From Marinobacter salexigens (GTDB lineage: Bacteria > Pseudomonadota > Gammaproteobacteria > Pseudomonadales > Oleiphilaceae), in contig NZ_NIHC01000001.1 of the NCBI RefSeq assembly GCF_002806945.1, positions 372,001-436,000 of the forward strand: a stretch of 64,000 nucleotides of DNA, read 5' to 3'. The notes under the pieces are model-generated. The model did no database searches. It saw nothing but the letters and a program-made list of their open reading frames with translations, and was not told the origin of the DNA. Below, in pieces: positions 28,419 through 37,444 of the stretch. A program made the translations under genes and the position numbers. The stretch's first letter is position 1. Each line of letters opens with the position of its first letter.

Positions 28419-29975
28419 TTAAGAAATAAGGTTCTGTTCCCTGGCCATAGCGTAGGCGGCTTTAGGTCCGAGCCACAGAGAGGGCAGCAGAATGAACGAC
28501 ACCGGAATAGCGGTGATCACGATGAACTGCTGCAACACGCCAATCTGGCCCGCACCCATATACAGAAGAATAGCGGCCATGCCAGCCATTGCCATGCCCC
28601 AGAAGGCACGCACAAAGGTGTTCGGCTGATCGTGACCAGTGCTGGTTACCGCAATGGAGTAGCTCATGGAATCACCGGTGGTGGCCACAAAGACCGTGGT
28701 CAGTACCAGAATCGCCAGCGCCATAAAGCTACCCCCTGGCAGTGCTTGTGCTACGGTGAGTGTTGCTACATCAAAGCGGAAGTTGTTCAGTGCTTCGGTC
28801 AGATCAATCTCGCCCGTCATCTGGTAGTAGATGCCTGAACCGCCCAGCAGGGTGAACCAGATGGTGGTGGCAATCGGTGCCATCACTGCGACGGCCAGAA
28901 TCATGTCGCGAATGGTTCTGCCCCGGGAAATGCGGGCCACAAAAATCGCCATCAGTGGTGCATAACCGATAAACCAGGCAAAGAAGAACACCGTCCACCA
29001 CTGCATCCACCAGCCAGGAGCGGTGTCTGCTGTCATAGTCGCCATGGCCATGAACGAAGAGACATACTCACCCATGCTCTGGACGTAGGTGTTGGTGAAG
29101 TACAGGGTTGGGCCGAAGATGAAAATAATGGCGCCAATGGCCAGAGCGAGAAACACGTTCATCCGGCTCAGGAACTGAATGCCCCGGTGCACCCCGGTAA
29201 CCGCTGAGGTTACGTAGATCAGCGCCAGTGCAATCAGAATCACCATTTGCGTGGTGATGCCATCGGTCAGACCAAACAGCTCACTCAAGCCAAAGCTCAT
29301 CTGAGTCGCAAGAAAGCCAATAGGACCAACCGTACCGGCCACAATGGCGATTACACAGCAGGCGTCGACCACACTGCCCAACCAGCCACTCATGATGCGC
29401 TCACCAAACACGGGATACAACAGCGTGCGAGGCTGCAATGGCTTGCCCTTAACATAGTGAGCGTGAGCCAGAATAATCGCCGCCAAGGTGCCCAGCACCG
29501 CCCAGGCCAGGAAGCCCCAGTGCATAAAGGACTGTGCCAGCGCTTTGGATACTGCCTCTGCAGTTCCCGGCTCTGTGGAGAATGCCGGAGGTGTGACCAC
29601 AAAGTGATAGATGGGTTCGCCAGCGGCAAAGAACACGCCGCCACCGGCCAGCAGGGTACACATAATGATGGACAGCCAGCGGAAAGTGCTCATCTCCGGC
29701 TTGTCGAGGTTGCCGATTTTGGCTTTGGCTGCGGGAGTGCAGGCCAGGCCGATGGCAATAAAGAAAGTTGCGAGCAGTAGCAACTGGAAATAGGTGCCAA
29801 ACACTTTGGCCGTCCAGGCGAAGCCGTTGCCGATCAGCTCGGCCACGCCTTCAATGTCGAACAGAGAGAAACCCACAAACACGGCAATAAAGCCCACGCT
29901 GAGGGTGAGTACCACCGGGTCACCAAGCTGAGCTATGGAATAATCTCCGCCTGACTTGAAATCATCAATTTTCAT
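28419..29975 (-). CDS. BCCT family betaine/carnitine/choline transporter, copy A
   Basis: 518 residues with about twelve membrane helices. The BCCT signature region is WTVFFFAWFIGYAPLMAIFV, preceded by MTADTAPGWWMQW. These transporters import quaternary ammonium compounds, usually with Na+. It is the third gene of the minus-strand block, after an aldehyde dehydrogenase and an M19 dipeptidase. A second copy at 33562-35121 differs at only about nine internal positions plus the first few and last few residues, so one is a recent or gene-converted duplicate. Confidence 0.94.
   Translation of the reverse strand: MKIDDFKSGGDYSIAQLGDPVVLTLSVGFIAVFVGFSLFDIEGVAELIGNGFAWTAKVFGTYFQLLLLATFFIAIGLACTPAAKAKIGNLDKPEMSTFRWLSIIMCTLLAGGGVFFAAGEPIYHFVVTPPAFSTEPGTAEAVSKALAQSFMHWGFLAWAVLGTLAAIILAHAHYVKGKPLQPRTLLYPVFGERIMSGWLGSVVDACCVIAIVAGTVGPIGFLATQMSFGLSELFGLTDGITTQMVILIALALIYVTSAVTGVHRGIQFLSRMNVFLALAIGAIIFIFGPTLYFTNTYVQSMGEYVSSFMAMATMTADTAPGWWMQWWTVFFFAWFIGYAPLMAIFVARISRGRTIRDMILAVAVMAPIATTIWFTLLGGSGIYYQMTGEIDLTEALNNFRFDVATLTVAQALPGGSFMALAILVLTTVFVATTGDSMSYSIAVTSTGHDQPNTFVRAFWGMAMAGMAAILLYMGAGQIGVLQQFIVITAIPVSFILLPSLWLGPKAAYAMAREQNLIS
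28440..29960 (-). repeat. Direct repeat, copy 1 (BCCT coding sequence)
   Basis: About 1.5 kb of near-identical DNA shared with 33585-35110 in the same orientation. Long runs (for example about 80 bases near 28471-28550) are identical while other stretches show clustered third-position changes, which fits gene conversion acting on an older duplication. The pair could recombine and delete or duplicate the ~5 kb between. Confidence 0.85.
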
Positions 29976-30060
29976 TGCGTTTACCTTTTGTTTTTAGAAG
30001 GTTTTGTCAGCAGTTTTGTTTTAGGTTATTGGCTGCCGGTGCACGGTGGCTTTTTTCGTT

Positions 30061-31047
30061 TTACTGCTGGGCCCGGGTTCCTTTTTCCAATTGGTTCAAC
30101 CAGTTGCGCCCCATTATTTTTTCGACTTCGGGTTCTGAAAAGCCTTTGTTACGCAGCCCTTCGATAATCGCAGGAAAGTCGCGATTGTCTTTGAACCAGG
30201 ATAGTGGTCTGGGCCAGCCGGCGTTGTTTTTGTTGCCTTCACCAAAATCCATCTCTTTTGACCAGCGCCCGTTGCGCATCCAGTCCAGAACCGACTGGGG
30301 TTGCCCCTGGCACAAGTCGGTACCTATGCCGATGTGATCAATGCCCATCAGGTCGGCGGTATCGGCCACCATGTTGCAAAAGCTTTCCAGGGTGCAGTCC
30401 GGCCCGTCTTTCAGGTGGAAGGGATACACGGAAAAACCGAGCAGCCCGCCGCTTTCAGAAATGGCTTTCAGCACCGTGTCTGACTTATTACGCTTCGCCG
30501 GGTGAAATGAAGCAGGGTTCGCATGGGAAATAATTACCGGCCGGGTGGAAAGTTCAATGGCATCCAGCGTAGACCTTTCGGAGCTGTGGGACATGTCGAT
30601 GATCATGCCCACCCGGTTCATTTCTGCGATGGCCTGTCGACCAAACCGGCTCACGCCACTGTCTTCGGCTTCATAACAACCCGCCGCCAGAAGGCTCTGG
30701 TTGTTATAGGTGAGCTGCATGATCATCAAACCGAGGCGACGCATCACCTCGATCATGTCGATGTCATCTTCAATGGGCGAACAGTTCTGGGCGCCGAAAA
30801 AAATCCCGACGCGACCGGATTCCCGCGCGATCTCGATATCCTCAGCTTCATAAACCGGCATGATCAGGTCGCTGTGCTGTTCGAAGCGTCGGTTCCAGTC
30901 GCCAAAACGAGACAGGGTTTCACGGGTGTTCTCGTGGTACACCAGAGTAGCGTGCACGGCGGAAACACCGCCGGCACGCATCTGCTCAAAAATCTCCCGG
31001 GACCAGTTGGAGTATTGAAGTCCATCAATGGTGAGCATGGAGTTCAT
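30061..31047 (-). CDS. Dipeptidase, peptidase M19 family
   Basis: 328 residues of the renal-dipeptidase-like metallohydrolase family. MIIDMSHSSERSTLDAIE and PVIISHANPASFHP carry the metal-binding histidines, and DHIGIGTDLCQG provides a late acidic residue. A close relative sits beside the dimethylglycine-catabolism genes in Pseudomonas (established context for such M19 proteins, recalled, not searched). Here it is 7 bp downstream of an aldehyde dehydrogenase and 85 bp upstream of the BCCT gene. The real substrate may be an amide or lactam intermediate, not a dipeptide. Confidence 0.85.
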   Translation of the reverse strand: MNSMLTIDGLQYSNWSREIFEQMRAGGVSAVHATLVYHENTRETLSRFGDWNRRFEQHSDLIMPVYEAEDIEIARESGRVGIFFGAQNCSPIEDDIDMIEVMRRLGLMIMQLTYNNQSLLAAGCYEAEDSGVSRFGRQAIAEMNRVGMIIDMSHSSERSTLDAIELSTRPVIISHANPASFHPAKRNKSDTVLKAISESGGLLGFSVYPFHLKDGPDCTLESFCNMVADTADLMGIDHIGIGTDLCQGQPQSVLDWMRNGRWSKEMDFGEGNKNNAGWPRPLSWFKDNRDFPAIIEGLRNKGFSEPEVEKIMGRNWLNQLEKGTRAQQ

Positions 31048-31054
31048 CCTCTTA

Positions 31055-32494
31055 TCAGGCCCGCACGTAGCAGGTTTTCACAACGGTGTAGAATTCGCGG
31101 GCGTACTGACCCTGCTCACGGGGGCCAAAACTGGAGTTTTTGCGGCCGCCGAACGGAACGTGGTAGTCGGTGCCTGCCGTTGGCAAATTAACCATTACGC
31201 AGCCGGTTTGCGCCCGCGCCTTGAAGTCGGATGCGATCTTCAGGGAGTTGGTGATGATGCCCGCCGTCAGCCCGTACTGTGTGTCGTTCAGTGTGGTCAG
31301 CGCGGTTTCGTAATCGGCCACTTTGATAACACAGGCAATGGGGCCGAAGACTTCGTCCCGGTTAATTGCCATATCGTTGGTGGTGTTTGTGAACAGCGCC
31401 GGGGCCATGTAATAGCCTTCGGTTTCGGTCTCAACATCAGATCCGCCGAACGCGAGTGTTGCGCCGTCTGCTTTTGCGCGTTCAATCCACGCCAGGTTGG
31501 ATTCCAGCTGACGTTTGTCGGCGATGGGGCCAATCTGCACACCGTCTTCGAGGGCGTGCCCGACTTTGGCCTGCTCCAGCCGCGCCTTCAGTTTTGCAAC
31601 GAATTCATCGTGAACCGCTTCGGTTACGATCAGGCGTGATGAGGCGGTACACTTCTGCCCGCTGCCGGAATAGGCGCCGTTGAATGCGGCTTCTACAGCC
31701 AGATCCAGATCGGCATCATCCAGCACGATCAGCGCGTTCTTTGAACCCATTTCCAGCTGGCACTTCACCAGATTGCCGACGGTGGCTGCGGCCACCCTGC
31801 GGCCTACCTCAAGAGAGCCGGTAAAGGTAATGGCTTGCACATCCGGGCTGTTGATCAGGGTTTCGCCGGTTTCGCCACCGGAGCCCATCACCAGGTTAAA
31901 GGTGCCGGCTGGCAGATCCTGCCTGCTGATGATTTCAGTAAGAGCCCAGGCGCTTGCAGGCACCAGGTTGGCAGGCTTGAACACCACTGCGTTGCCAAAA
32001 GCCAGAGCAGGGGCAATCTTCCAGACTGCAGTTGCCATAGGGAAGTTCCAGGGGCTGATGATGCCCACAACGCCCAAGGGCTCACGGCGAATGTCAATTT
32101 CCACCCCCGGGCGAACCGATTCGGCACGCTCGTCGATCTGGCGCAGAACTTCGGCCGCGTAATAGTGGAAAAACTGACCGGAACGATAAACCTCGCCTTT
32201 GCCTTCCGCCAGTGGCTTGCCTTCTTCCCGGGAAAGTAGCTCGCCCAGCTCGTCCTTGCGCTCAATCAGCTCGTTGCCAATCGCCATCAGGATGTTGTAG
32301 CGCTGCTCCAGACCACTTTGGCTCCACTGCGCGAAACCGCTTTGGGCAGCGCTAATGGCCTCGTTGGTTAGATCGGCGTTCGCTTGATCGTATTGACCGA
32401 TGACGTCACTGAAATCAGAGGGGCTGGTGTTGGTAATGCTGCTAGCCCCGGTTACCCATTGGCCATTGATGTAGAGCGGATGAGAAGTAGACAT
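31055..32494 (-). CDS. Aldehyde dehydrogenase, alpha-ketoglutarate-semialdehyde-dehydrogenase-like
   Basis: 479 residues. GVVGIISPWNFPMATAVWKI is the cofactor region, CQLEMGSKNALIVLDDADL the active-site glutamate region and SGQKCTASSRLI the catalytic cysteine loop. The end, TDYHVPFGGRKNSSFGPREQ, is typical of the KGSADH-like group. Such enzymes oxidise 2-oxoglutarate semialdehyde or related short semialdehydes with NAD(P)+. It is the first gene of the minus-strand block and is divergent from a LysR regulator across ~104 bp. Confidence 0.88.
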   Translation of the reverse strand: MSTSHPLYINGQWVTGASSITNTSPSDFSDVIGQYDQANADLTNEAISAAQSGFAQWSQSGLEQRYNILMAIGNELIERKDELGELLSREEGKPLAEGKGEVYRSGQFFHYYAAEVLRQIDERAESVRPGVEIDIRREPLGVVGIISPWNFPMATAVWKIAPALAFGNAVVFKPANLVPASAWALTEIISRQDLPAGTFNLVMGSGGETGETLINSPDVQAITFTGSLEVGRRVAAATVGNLVKCQLEMGSKNALIVLDDADLDLAVEAAFNGAYSGSGQKCTASSRLIVTEAVHDEFVAKLKARLEQAKVGHALEDGVQIGPIADKRQLESNLAWIERAKADGATLAFGGSDVETETEGYYMAPALFTNTTNDMAINRDEVFGPIACVIKVADYETALTTLNDTQYGLTAGIITNSLKIASDFKARAQTGCVMVNLPTAGTDYHVPFGGRKNSSFGPREQGQYAREFYTVVKTCYVRA

Positions 32495-32598
32495 GAAGAC
32501 CTCCTTATTTACGGTGCATTCATACTAGTCAAGATGTAATAATAAGAATAATCAATTATAAAGATTGAGTGATAAGAAAGGCTTATCAGGTGGGGTTT
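32495..32598. promoter_or_regulatory. Divergent control region between aldehyde dehydrogenase and LysR genes
   Basis: This 104-bp AT-rich gap separates the catabolic block from its likely regulator. It includes ATAATAAGAATAATCAATTAT (about 32537-32557), an AT-rich partly symmetrical stretch of the kind bound by LysR proteins. Binding is inferred from the divergent layout; no exact operator can be claimed. Confidence 0.4.
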
Positions 32599-33483
32599 AT
32601 GTTGCCAGAGCTCAAGATTCAGCAGTTACGTTATGTGATTACAGTGGTGGAGGAGGGGAGCTTTCATGGGGCATCCAGACGCTTGCACCGAACCCAACCG
32701 GCAATCTCCATGGCCGTTCGGGAGTTGGAACATCGCTTGGGGCAGAATTTGTTTGAGCGGGGCGTTCAAAACCGGTTAACGCCGTTTGGTGAGTACTGCC
32801 TGCCGAGGTTCCGTGACCTGGTGAGCCAGCACGATCGAACCGCAAAAGATGTGGTCAGTCAGGCCGACGGGCAGGAAGGCCATATACACATTGCTACTGT
32901 GCCCTCAGTAGCCAGCCGCATCATGCCGTCATTTCTGGCAGAGTTTATTGACCGTTTTCCGGGCCTCAACATCAGCCTGCATGATGAGAACGCCCACTAT
33001 GTGTGCCAGATGGTGGCTCATGGTGAGGTTGATCTGGGCATTACCAGCCTTTGGCAGAGTGACGAAGAGTTGGAGTATACCCATCTATTTGAGGACAAGG
33101 TGGGTGTGGTGTGTCGCCACGACCATGCCTTTGCCGAAAAACAGGCTTTGGATTGGCAAAGTTTGCAGGGTGAAAAGCTGATTCGAAACGGGACATCCCG
33201 CCTGTTGATGGGTACGGCCGCTACAGAACTGGTGGAGAACAGCGCCTTTTACATTTCCAATATGATCTCGCTGATAGCCATGCTGGAAGCGGGTGCTGGC
33301 ATAACAACCCTGCCGCGACTGGCGTTCCCCGAGCACAGCGCCAACCTGCGGTTCATTCCGCTAAGCGATCCCATTGTGGTGCGTAAAATTGGATTGGTAA
33401 AAGCCGCAAATCGAACGCTCAGCCCTGCTGCGCAGGCTATGCAGGCATTCGTGCTGGAGAAGTTACGATATAAGGAAGGGTGA
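32599..33483 (+). CDS. LysR family transcriptional regulator
   Basis: 294 residues from the ATG at 32599, preceded by AGGTGGGG; a GTG 30 bp upstream is in frame but lies in the control region. The N-terminal winged helix is clear (QQLRYVITVVEEGSFHGASR, then RTQPAISMAVRELEHRLG). The C-terminal periplasmic-binding-like domain senses an inducer. It is divergent from the aldehyde dehydrogenase and convergent with the second BCCT gene, so it probably controls the solute-degradation block. Confidence 0.92.
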   Translation: MLPELKIQQLRYVITVVEEGSFHGASRRLHRTQPAISMAVRELEHRLGQNLFERGVQNRLTPFGEYCLPRFRDLVSQHDRTAKDVVSQADGQEGHIHIATVPSVASRIMPSFLAEFIDRFPGLNISLHDENAHYVCQMVAHGEVDLGITSLWQSDEELEYTHLFEDKVGVVCRHDHAFAEKQALDWQSLQGEKLIRNGTSRLLMGTAATELVENSAFYISNMISLIAMLEAGAGITTLPRLAFPEHSANLRFIPLSDPIVVRKIGLVKAANRTLSPAAQAMQAFVLEKLRYKEG

Positions 33484-33561
33484 CTGCTTGTGGGGTGTTT
33501 TCTTGTCGCCTCCCGAAAGCAGAACGCGTTCGGGAGACACAAGAGAAGCTTACCGTATTGC

Positions 33562-35121
33562 TTAGTCGGCGATCAGCTTCTGTTCCCTGGCCATAGCGTA
33601 GGCGGCCTTAGGCCCCAGCCACAGAGAGGGCAGCAGAATGAACGACACCGGAATAGCGGTGATCACGATGAACTGCTGCAACACGCCAATCTGGCCCGCG
33701 CCCATATACAGAAGAATAGCGGCCATGCCAGCCATCGCCATGCCCCAGAAGGCACGCACAAAGGTGTTGGGCTGGTCGTGTCCGGTGCTGGTCACGGCAA
33801 TGGAATAGCTCATGGAATCACCGGTGGTGGCCACAAACACGGTGGTCAGTACCAGAATCGCCAGAGCCATAAAGCTGCCGCCCGGCAATGCCTGGGCCAC
33901 GGTGAGCGTTGCTACGTCAAAGCGGAAGTTGTTCAGGGCTTCGGTCAGATCAATCTCACCGGTCATCTGGTAGTAGATACCCGAGCCACCCAGCAAGGTG
34001 AACCAGACAGTAGTGGCAATCGGTGCCATTACCGCAACGGCCAGAATCATGTCGCGAATGGTCCTGCCCCGGGAAATGCGGGCCACAAAAATGGCCATCA
34101 GTGGTGCATAACCGATAAACCAGGCAAAGAAGAACACCGTCCACCACTGCATCCACCAGCCTGGGGCGGTATCTGCCGTCATAGTCGCCATGGCCATGAA
34201 CGACGACACATACTCACCCATGCTCTGGAAGTAAGTGTTGGTGAAGTACAGCGTGGGGCCAAAGACAAAAATAATGGCGCCAATGGCCAGTGCCAGAAAC
34301 ACGTTCATCCGGCTCAGGAACTGAATGCCCCGGTGCACCCCGGTAACCGCCGAGGTTACGTAGATCAGCGCCAGTGCAATCAGAATGATCATTTGTGTGG
34401 TGATGCCGTCGGTCAGACCAAACAGTTCACTCAGGCCAAAGCTCATCTGGGTTGCCAGAAAGCCGATGGGGCCAACGGTGCCCGCCACAATGGCAATCAC
34501 GCAGCAGGCGTCGACCACACTGCCCAGCCAGCCACTCATGATGCGCTCACCAAACACGGGATACAGCAGCGTACGGGGCTGCAGAGGCTTGCCCTGTACA
34601 TAGTGGGCGTGGGCCAGAATAATCGCCGCCAAAGTGCCGAGAACGGCCCAAGCCAGAAAGCCCCAATGCATAAAGGACTGTGCCAGCGCCTTGGAAACGG
34701 CTTCAGCCGTGCCCGGCTCTGTGGTAAAGGCAGGCGGTGTGACCACAAAGTGATAGATAGGCTCGCCAGCTGCGAAGAACACGCCACCACCGGCCAGCAG
34801 GGTACACATAATGATGGACAGCCAGCGGAAGGTGCTCATCTCCGGCTTGTCGAGGTTGCCGATTTTGGCTTTGGCTGCGGGGGTGCACGCCAGACCAATG
34901 GCAATAAAGAAGGTTGCCAACAGCAATATCTGGAAGTAGGTGCCAAACACCTTGGCGGTCCAGGCGAAGCCGTTACCGATCAGTTCGGCCACGCCTTTAA
35001 TATCGAACAGAGAAAAGCCCACAAACAGGGCAATAAAGCCCACGCTGAGGGTGAGTACCACCGGGTCACCAAGCTGAGCTATGGAATAGTCTCCGCCTGA
35101 TTTTTCATTACCCTTAATCAT
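33562..35121 (-). CDS. BCCT family betaine/carnitine/choline transporter, copy B
   Basis: 519 residues, near twin of copy A at 28419-29975. Differences seen by eye: the first few residues (MIKGNEKSGG versus MKIDDFKSGG), single changes such as IKGVAE/IEGVAE, FTTEPG/FSTEPG, YVQGKP/YVKGKP and NTYFQS/NTYVQS, and the last residues. Nucleotide similarity stops almost exactly at the gene ends. Two tandem-oriented copies flank the dipeptidase, aldehyde dehydrogenase and LysR genes. They may differ in regulation more than in substrate. Confidence 0.94.
   Translation of the reverse strand: MIKGNEKSGGDYSIAQLGDPVVLTLSVGFIALFVGFSLFDIKGVAELIGNGFAWTAKVFGTYFQILLLATFFIAIGLACTPAAKAKIGNLDKPEMSTFRWLSIIMCTLLAGGGVFFAAGEPIYHFVVTPPAFTTEPGTAEAVSKALAQSFMHWGFLAWAVLGTLAAIILAHAHYVQGKPLQPRTLLYPVFGERIMSGWLGSVVDACCVIAIVAGTVGPIGFLATQMSFGLSELFGLTDGITTQMIILIALALIYVTSAVTGVHRGIQFLSRMNVFLALAIGAIIFVFGPTLYFTNTYFQSMGEYVSSFMAMATMTADTAPGWWMQWWTVFFFAWFIGYAPLMAIFVARISRGRTIRDMILAVAVMAPIATTVWFTLLGGSGIYYQMTGEIDLTEALNNFRFDVATLTVAQALPGGSFMALAILVLTTVFVATTGDSMSYSIAVTSTGHDQPNTFVRAFWGMAMAGMAAILLYMGAGQIGVLQQFIVITAIPVSFILLPSLWLGPKAAYAMAREQKLIAD
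33585..35110 (-). repeat. Direct repeat, copy 2 (BCCT coding sequence)
   Basis: Partner of the repeat at 28440-29960, covering the second BCCT gene. Similarity begins at the shared TTCTGTTCCCTGGCCATAGC near the 3' ends and stops near the 5' ends of the genes; the flanks are unrelated. Confidence 0.85.
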
Positions 35122-35168
35122 AAACTAAACCTTTTTTAATAAACGCCGGCGCGGACATTGCCATAAAA

Positions 35169-35203
35169 CGCCTGTTAATACCAATGTCTACAGGCGCTTT
35201 TTT
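35169..35203 (+). terminator. Terminator-like hairpin upstream of the second BCCT gene
   Basis: A 7-bp stem (CGCCTGT with ACAGGCG) and 14-nt loop followed by CTTTTTT on the plus strand; the minus strand has only TTTT after it. No intact plus-strand gene ends here, so it may be left over from the rearranged region or work weakly in the BCCT leader. Confidence 0.4.
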
Positions 35204-35570
35204 CCTCTGATTGCAGCCGCTTGGCTTCCCCGCCTCAAGCGGGGGTATGCAGTTGGCCATGCCGCGCTTCGCCCATGGTCTGATGGCGAAACCAGCATGG
35301 TTTTTACGTCTTCCTCGGTATCAAACTGCACCACAAACACACGGTTATCTCGACCCTGGCCTGCGGGCCGTGAGCACTGCGGGCCATGCACAGGAAAAAG
35401 GCAGGCACGGTATTGGGTAGCCTGCCGAGAATCTCGTCTTGCCAGGGCAGGTAGTGCTCCAGCAGTTGCTTGCTCAGAACCGGCCCCGAAATAGCGCTGG
35501 CAACTTCCTCTTCTGACCATGCTGGAGGCACGGACGATTCGCTACTTGCGTGCCTGCCTTGAAAATTCTG
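35188..35570 (-). pseudogene. Unidentified decayed reading frame
   Basis: Two overlapping minus-strand frames each look protein-like over part of their length. One covers WSEEEVASAISGPVLSKQLL and PWQDEILGRLPNTVPAFF (about 35390-35525). The other continues NRVFVVQFDTEEDVKTMLV (about 35265-35340). They join across a frame change near 35340-35370. This suggests a broken gene, but I do not recognise the family and no start is evident. It lies back to back with the AraC remnant. Confidence 0.3.
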
Positions 35571-35571
35571 G

Positions 35572-35791
35572 TTGGTTAACGAGGTGCGCCGACGAATAAG
35601 CAGGCTGTTATCTGAGCAGTATTTGGATATTGCTGCAGTGAAACGCGAAATCGCAGAGCGATATTTGCGGGAGACCAATCTGGCGCTGGTGGATATTGCG
35701 CTACTCCGAGCGCAATGCATTCACCCGAAGTTCTATTCGGTGGACCGGGGTATCACCGAATGCGTACAGGCGGCAGGCGAGGCGGGGTTGA
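35572..35791 (+). pseudogene. Remnant of an AraC family transcriptional regulator
   Basis: In one frame the remnant reads AERYLRETNLALVDIALL, the second helix-turn-helix of AraC regulators. In the next frame it continues ERNAFTRSSIRWTGVSPNAY and stops at 35791. The join near 35715 has lost the expected Gly-Tyr-Ser turn and shifted frame. Upstream, RRRISRLLSEQYLDIAAVKR shows a second deletion that removed the first helix-turn-helix. No ligand-binding domain remains. Clearly non-functional. Confidence 0.65.
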
Positions 35792-35896
35792 CCGGGGTGT
35801 TGCCACGCCATTGACAAGGTTGATGAACCTTCCGCGAAGCGGTGCCCAATTTACGGCACCGCCCGCCCCGGATCATAGCCCGTATTGTGAACCTAC

Positions 35897-37444
35897 CTAT
35901 GCTTGGCAGGTCTCAATTCTCTGTAAGACCTTTGGTAGGTTTTCTTTCCACACATTGTGCCCAGTTATAAAGTCAGTGCAGTCGAGGTTGCGTGCGCCTA
36001 CTACTGCTGGGCCAAGCCCTGCTGGTGAGGAGAGGCCGGCATTAGCGGTGCGATATAAAAACCTTAGTACGTCATCGTTGTCAGAGTGGCAGTTGTACAA
36101 GGTGCCCTTAACAGCTGAAGAGGCATCTAGCCAGGATGTTCTTTCGTCACGCCCGACGGCTCCACCTACAAGGACGGCATCTTCGATATATTGCTGTTCT
36201 TTGGTTGCAAGGGCCATAAGCGCGAAAAACACCACCCTTGCACCTAAGGAATGTCCGATCAACGTGAACGATTGACCTTCGGTACGACTTATAGCTTCGG
36301 CAAGCAGAGCCCCCGTTTTCTCTGCGTTAAACATAGCTGAATGCCATGGGTTGCCCACCATGTCTGCGGCGGTATATGCCCAGCCTGCAGCGTTGACTGA
36401 ACCGGCTAAGCGCTTGGATGCAGCCGCAATCCCGATCTTTGCCGTTTGCTTGGCAGCGACGTTCTTGCTGAGATTGCCAACGAATGACCCTAGTTTCCGC
36501 AAAGTTTTTGCTTCCCAATTCAGGTGCCATAGTTGGCTGTCTGTTTGGTGTTCTGCGAGAGCGGTGGTCCAATCTGTTGTATCTCGATCATTTTCCGTAA
36601 GAAAACCGTTCACAACAATGGTTTGATGGTTGAGATTTGTCTTTAACGCGCGAAGCGGTGTGAAGTCAAAATCAGGGATGTCCTTGAGGTATGAACCGGC
36701 AATGCCGAAGCCCGCTTTTCCGCCTAAGCCTGCGCCAGCAGCTGTCACAATTGCTAATCCACCAACCCCTAGTTTTGCAACAGCTGCGCTGGTTAATGCT
36801 GCGCCGGACAAAGAGGAAATTGCAGTGCCTGTCCCGGCGGCACCTAAAATACCGGTAGTGCCGAGTGCGGCAGCAATACCTGGTGCAGCAAAAACAGCTC
36901 CGGTGCCAACGGCAGCGACACCACCGGCGATTGCTGCGCCTCTTTTTGCGGCACCATAGATGTTCTTCTGCTTGGGCTTCATAAGCTCCGAAAAGCCGGA
37001 AAGATCTTCGATCGTATCGCGTGCTTTGCTGAAGTCCGGGGTTGTGCCATCGTGCTCCGAGCAGAGCTCATTAGACCAGTTATCTTTGAAGAAGCTTCCA
37101 ACTTTCCCGGATTGCTCACTCTCCAGCTCGCTGTTTTTCACCTCTAGACTCGCGGCCTTGGCCATATTCTCACAGTACCGGCAACCGACTGTAGGTAAGA
37201 AACAACCACTGCACTGATAGGTGGACCGAGCAACTTTGCGTGCTACCGTTAGCGTATGTGAAGAGTATTCTCCGCACCAGGAGCACCACGCTTCCAAGTT
37301 TTCAGGATCTTCTTTTTCTAGACGCTCTTTTAATTGGCCTGAAACGTCGACGTATGTTTTGGACAGCTGTTCACGACCTTCACTCAAAGCTTTTTCAGCT
37401 TTGATTTTTGCGCTATCCAGCTGATCTTTGAACCGGTTAAACAT
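35897..37444 (-). CDS. DUF726-like alpha/beta hydrolase with CxxC cluster and glycine-rich membrane segment
   Basis: 515 residues in three parts. Residues 1-100: a charged coiled-coil start and six cysteines in three CxxC pairs (C54/C57, C78/C81, C88/C91), a probable zinc ribbon. Residues ~160-255: a Gly/Ala-rich hydrophobic stretch that could span or insert into membrane. Residues ~275-515: a DUF726/TMCO4-like hydrolase fold with nucleophile GHSLGARV (Ser399) and a late His (ITGHNVW). Function is unknown in bacteria. It sits just outside the prophage, beside the displaced end of ssrA, with the AraC remnant on its other side, so it may be cargo of an older island. Confidence 0.7.
   Translation of the reverse strand: MFNRFKDQLDSAKIKAEKALSEGREQLSKTYVDVSGQLKERLEKEDPENLEAWCSWCGEYSSHTLTVARKVARSTYQCSGCFLPTVGCRYCENMAKAASLEVKNSELESEQSGKVGSFFKDNWSNELCSEHDGTTPDFSKARDTIEDLSGFSELMKPKQKNIYGAAKRGAAIAGGVAAVGTGAVFAAPGIAAALGTTGILGAAGTGTAISSLSGAALTSAAVAKLGVGGLAIVTAAGAGLGGKAGFGIAGSYLKDIPDFDFTPLRALKTNLNHQTIVVNGFLTENDRDTTDWTTALAEHQTDSQLWHLNWEAKTLRKLGSFVGNLSKNVAAKQTAKIGIAAASKRLAGSVNAAGWAYTAADMVGNPWHSAMFNAEKTGALLAEAISRTEGQSFTLIGHSLGARVVFFALMALATKEQQYIEDAVLVGGAVGRDERTSWLDASSAVKGTLYNCHSDNDDVLRFLYRTANAGLSSPAGLGPAVVGARNLDCTDFITGHNVWKENLPKVLQRIETCQA

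Noticed and set aside
33490..35100. A 536-residue plus-strand frame
   Set aside because: It is the antisense of the second BCCT gene; composition is His/Gln/Gly-rich and the opposite strand encodes a clear transporter.
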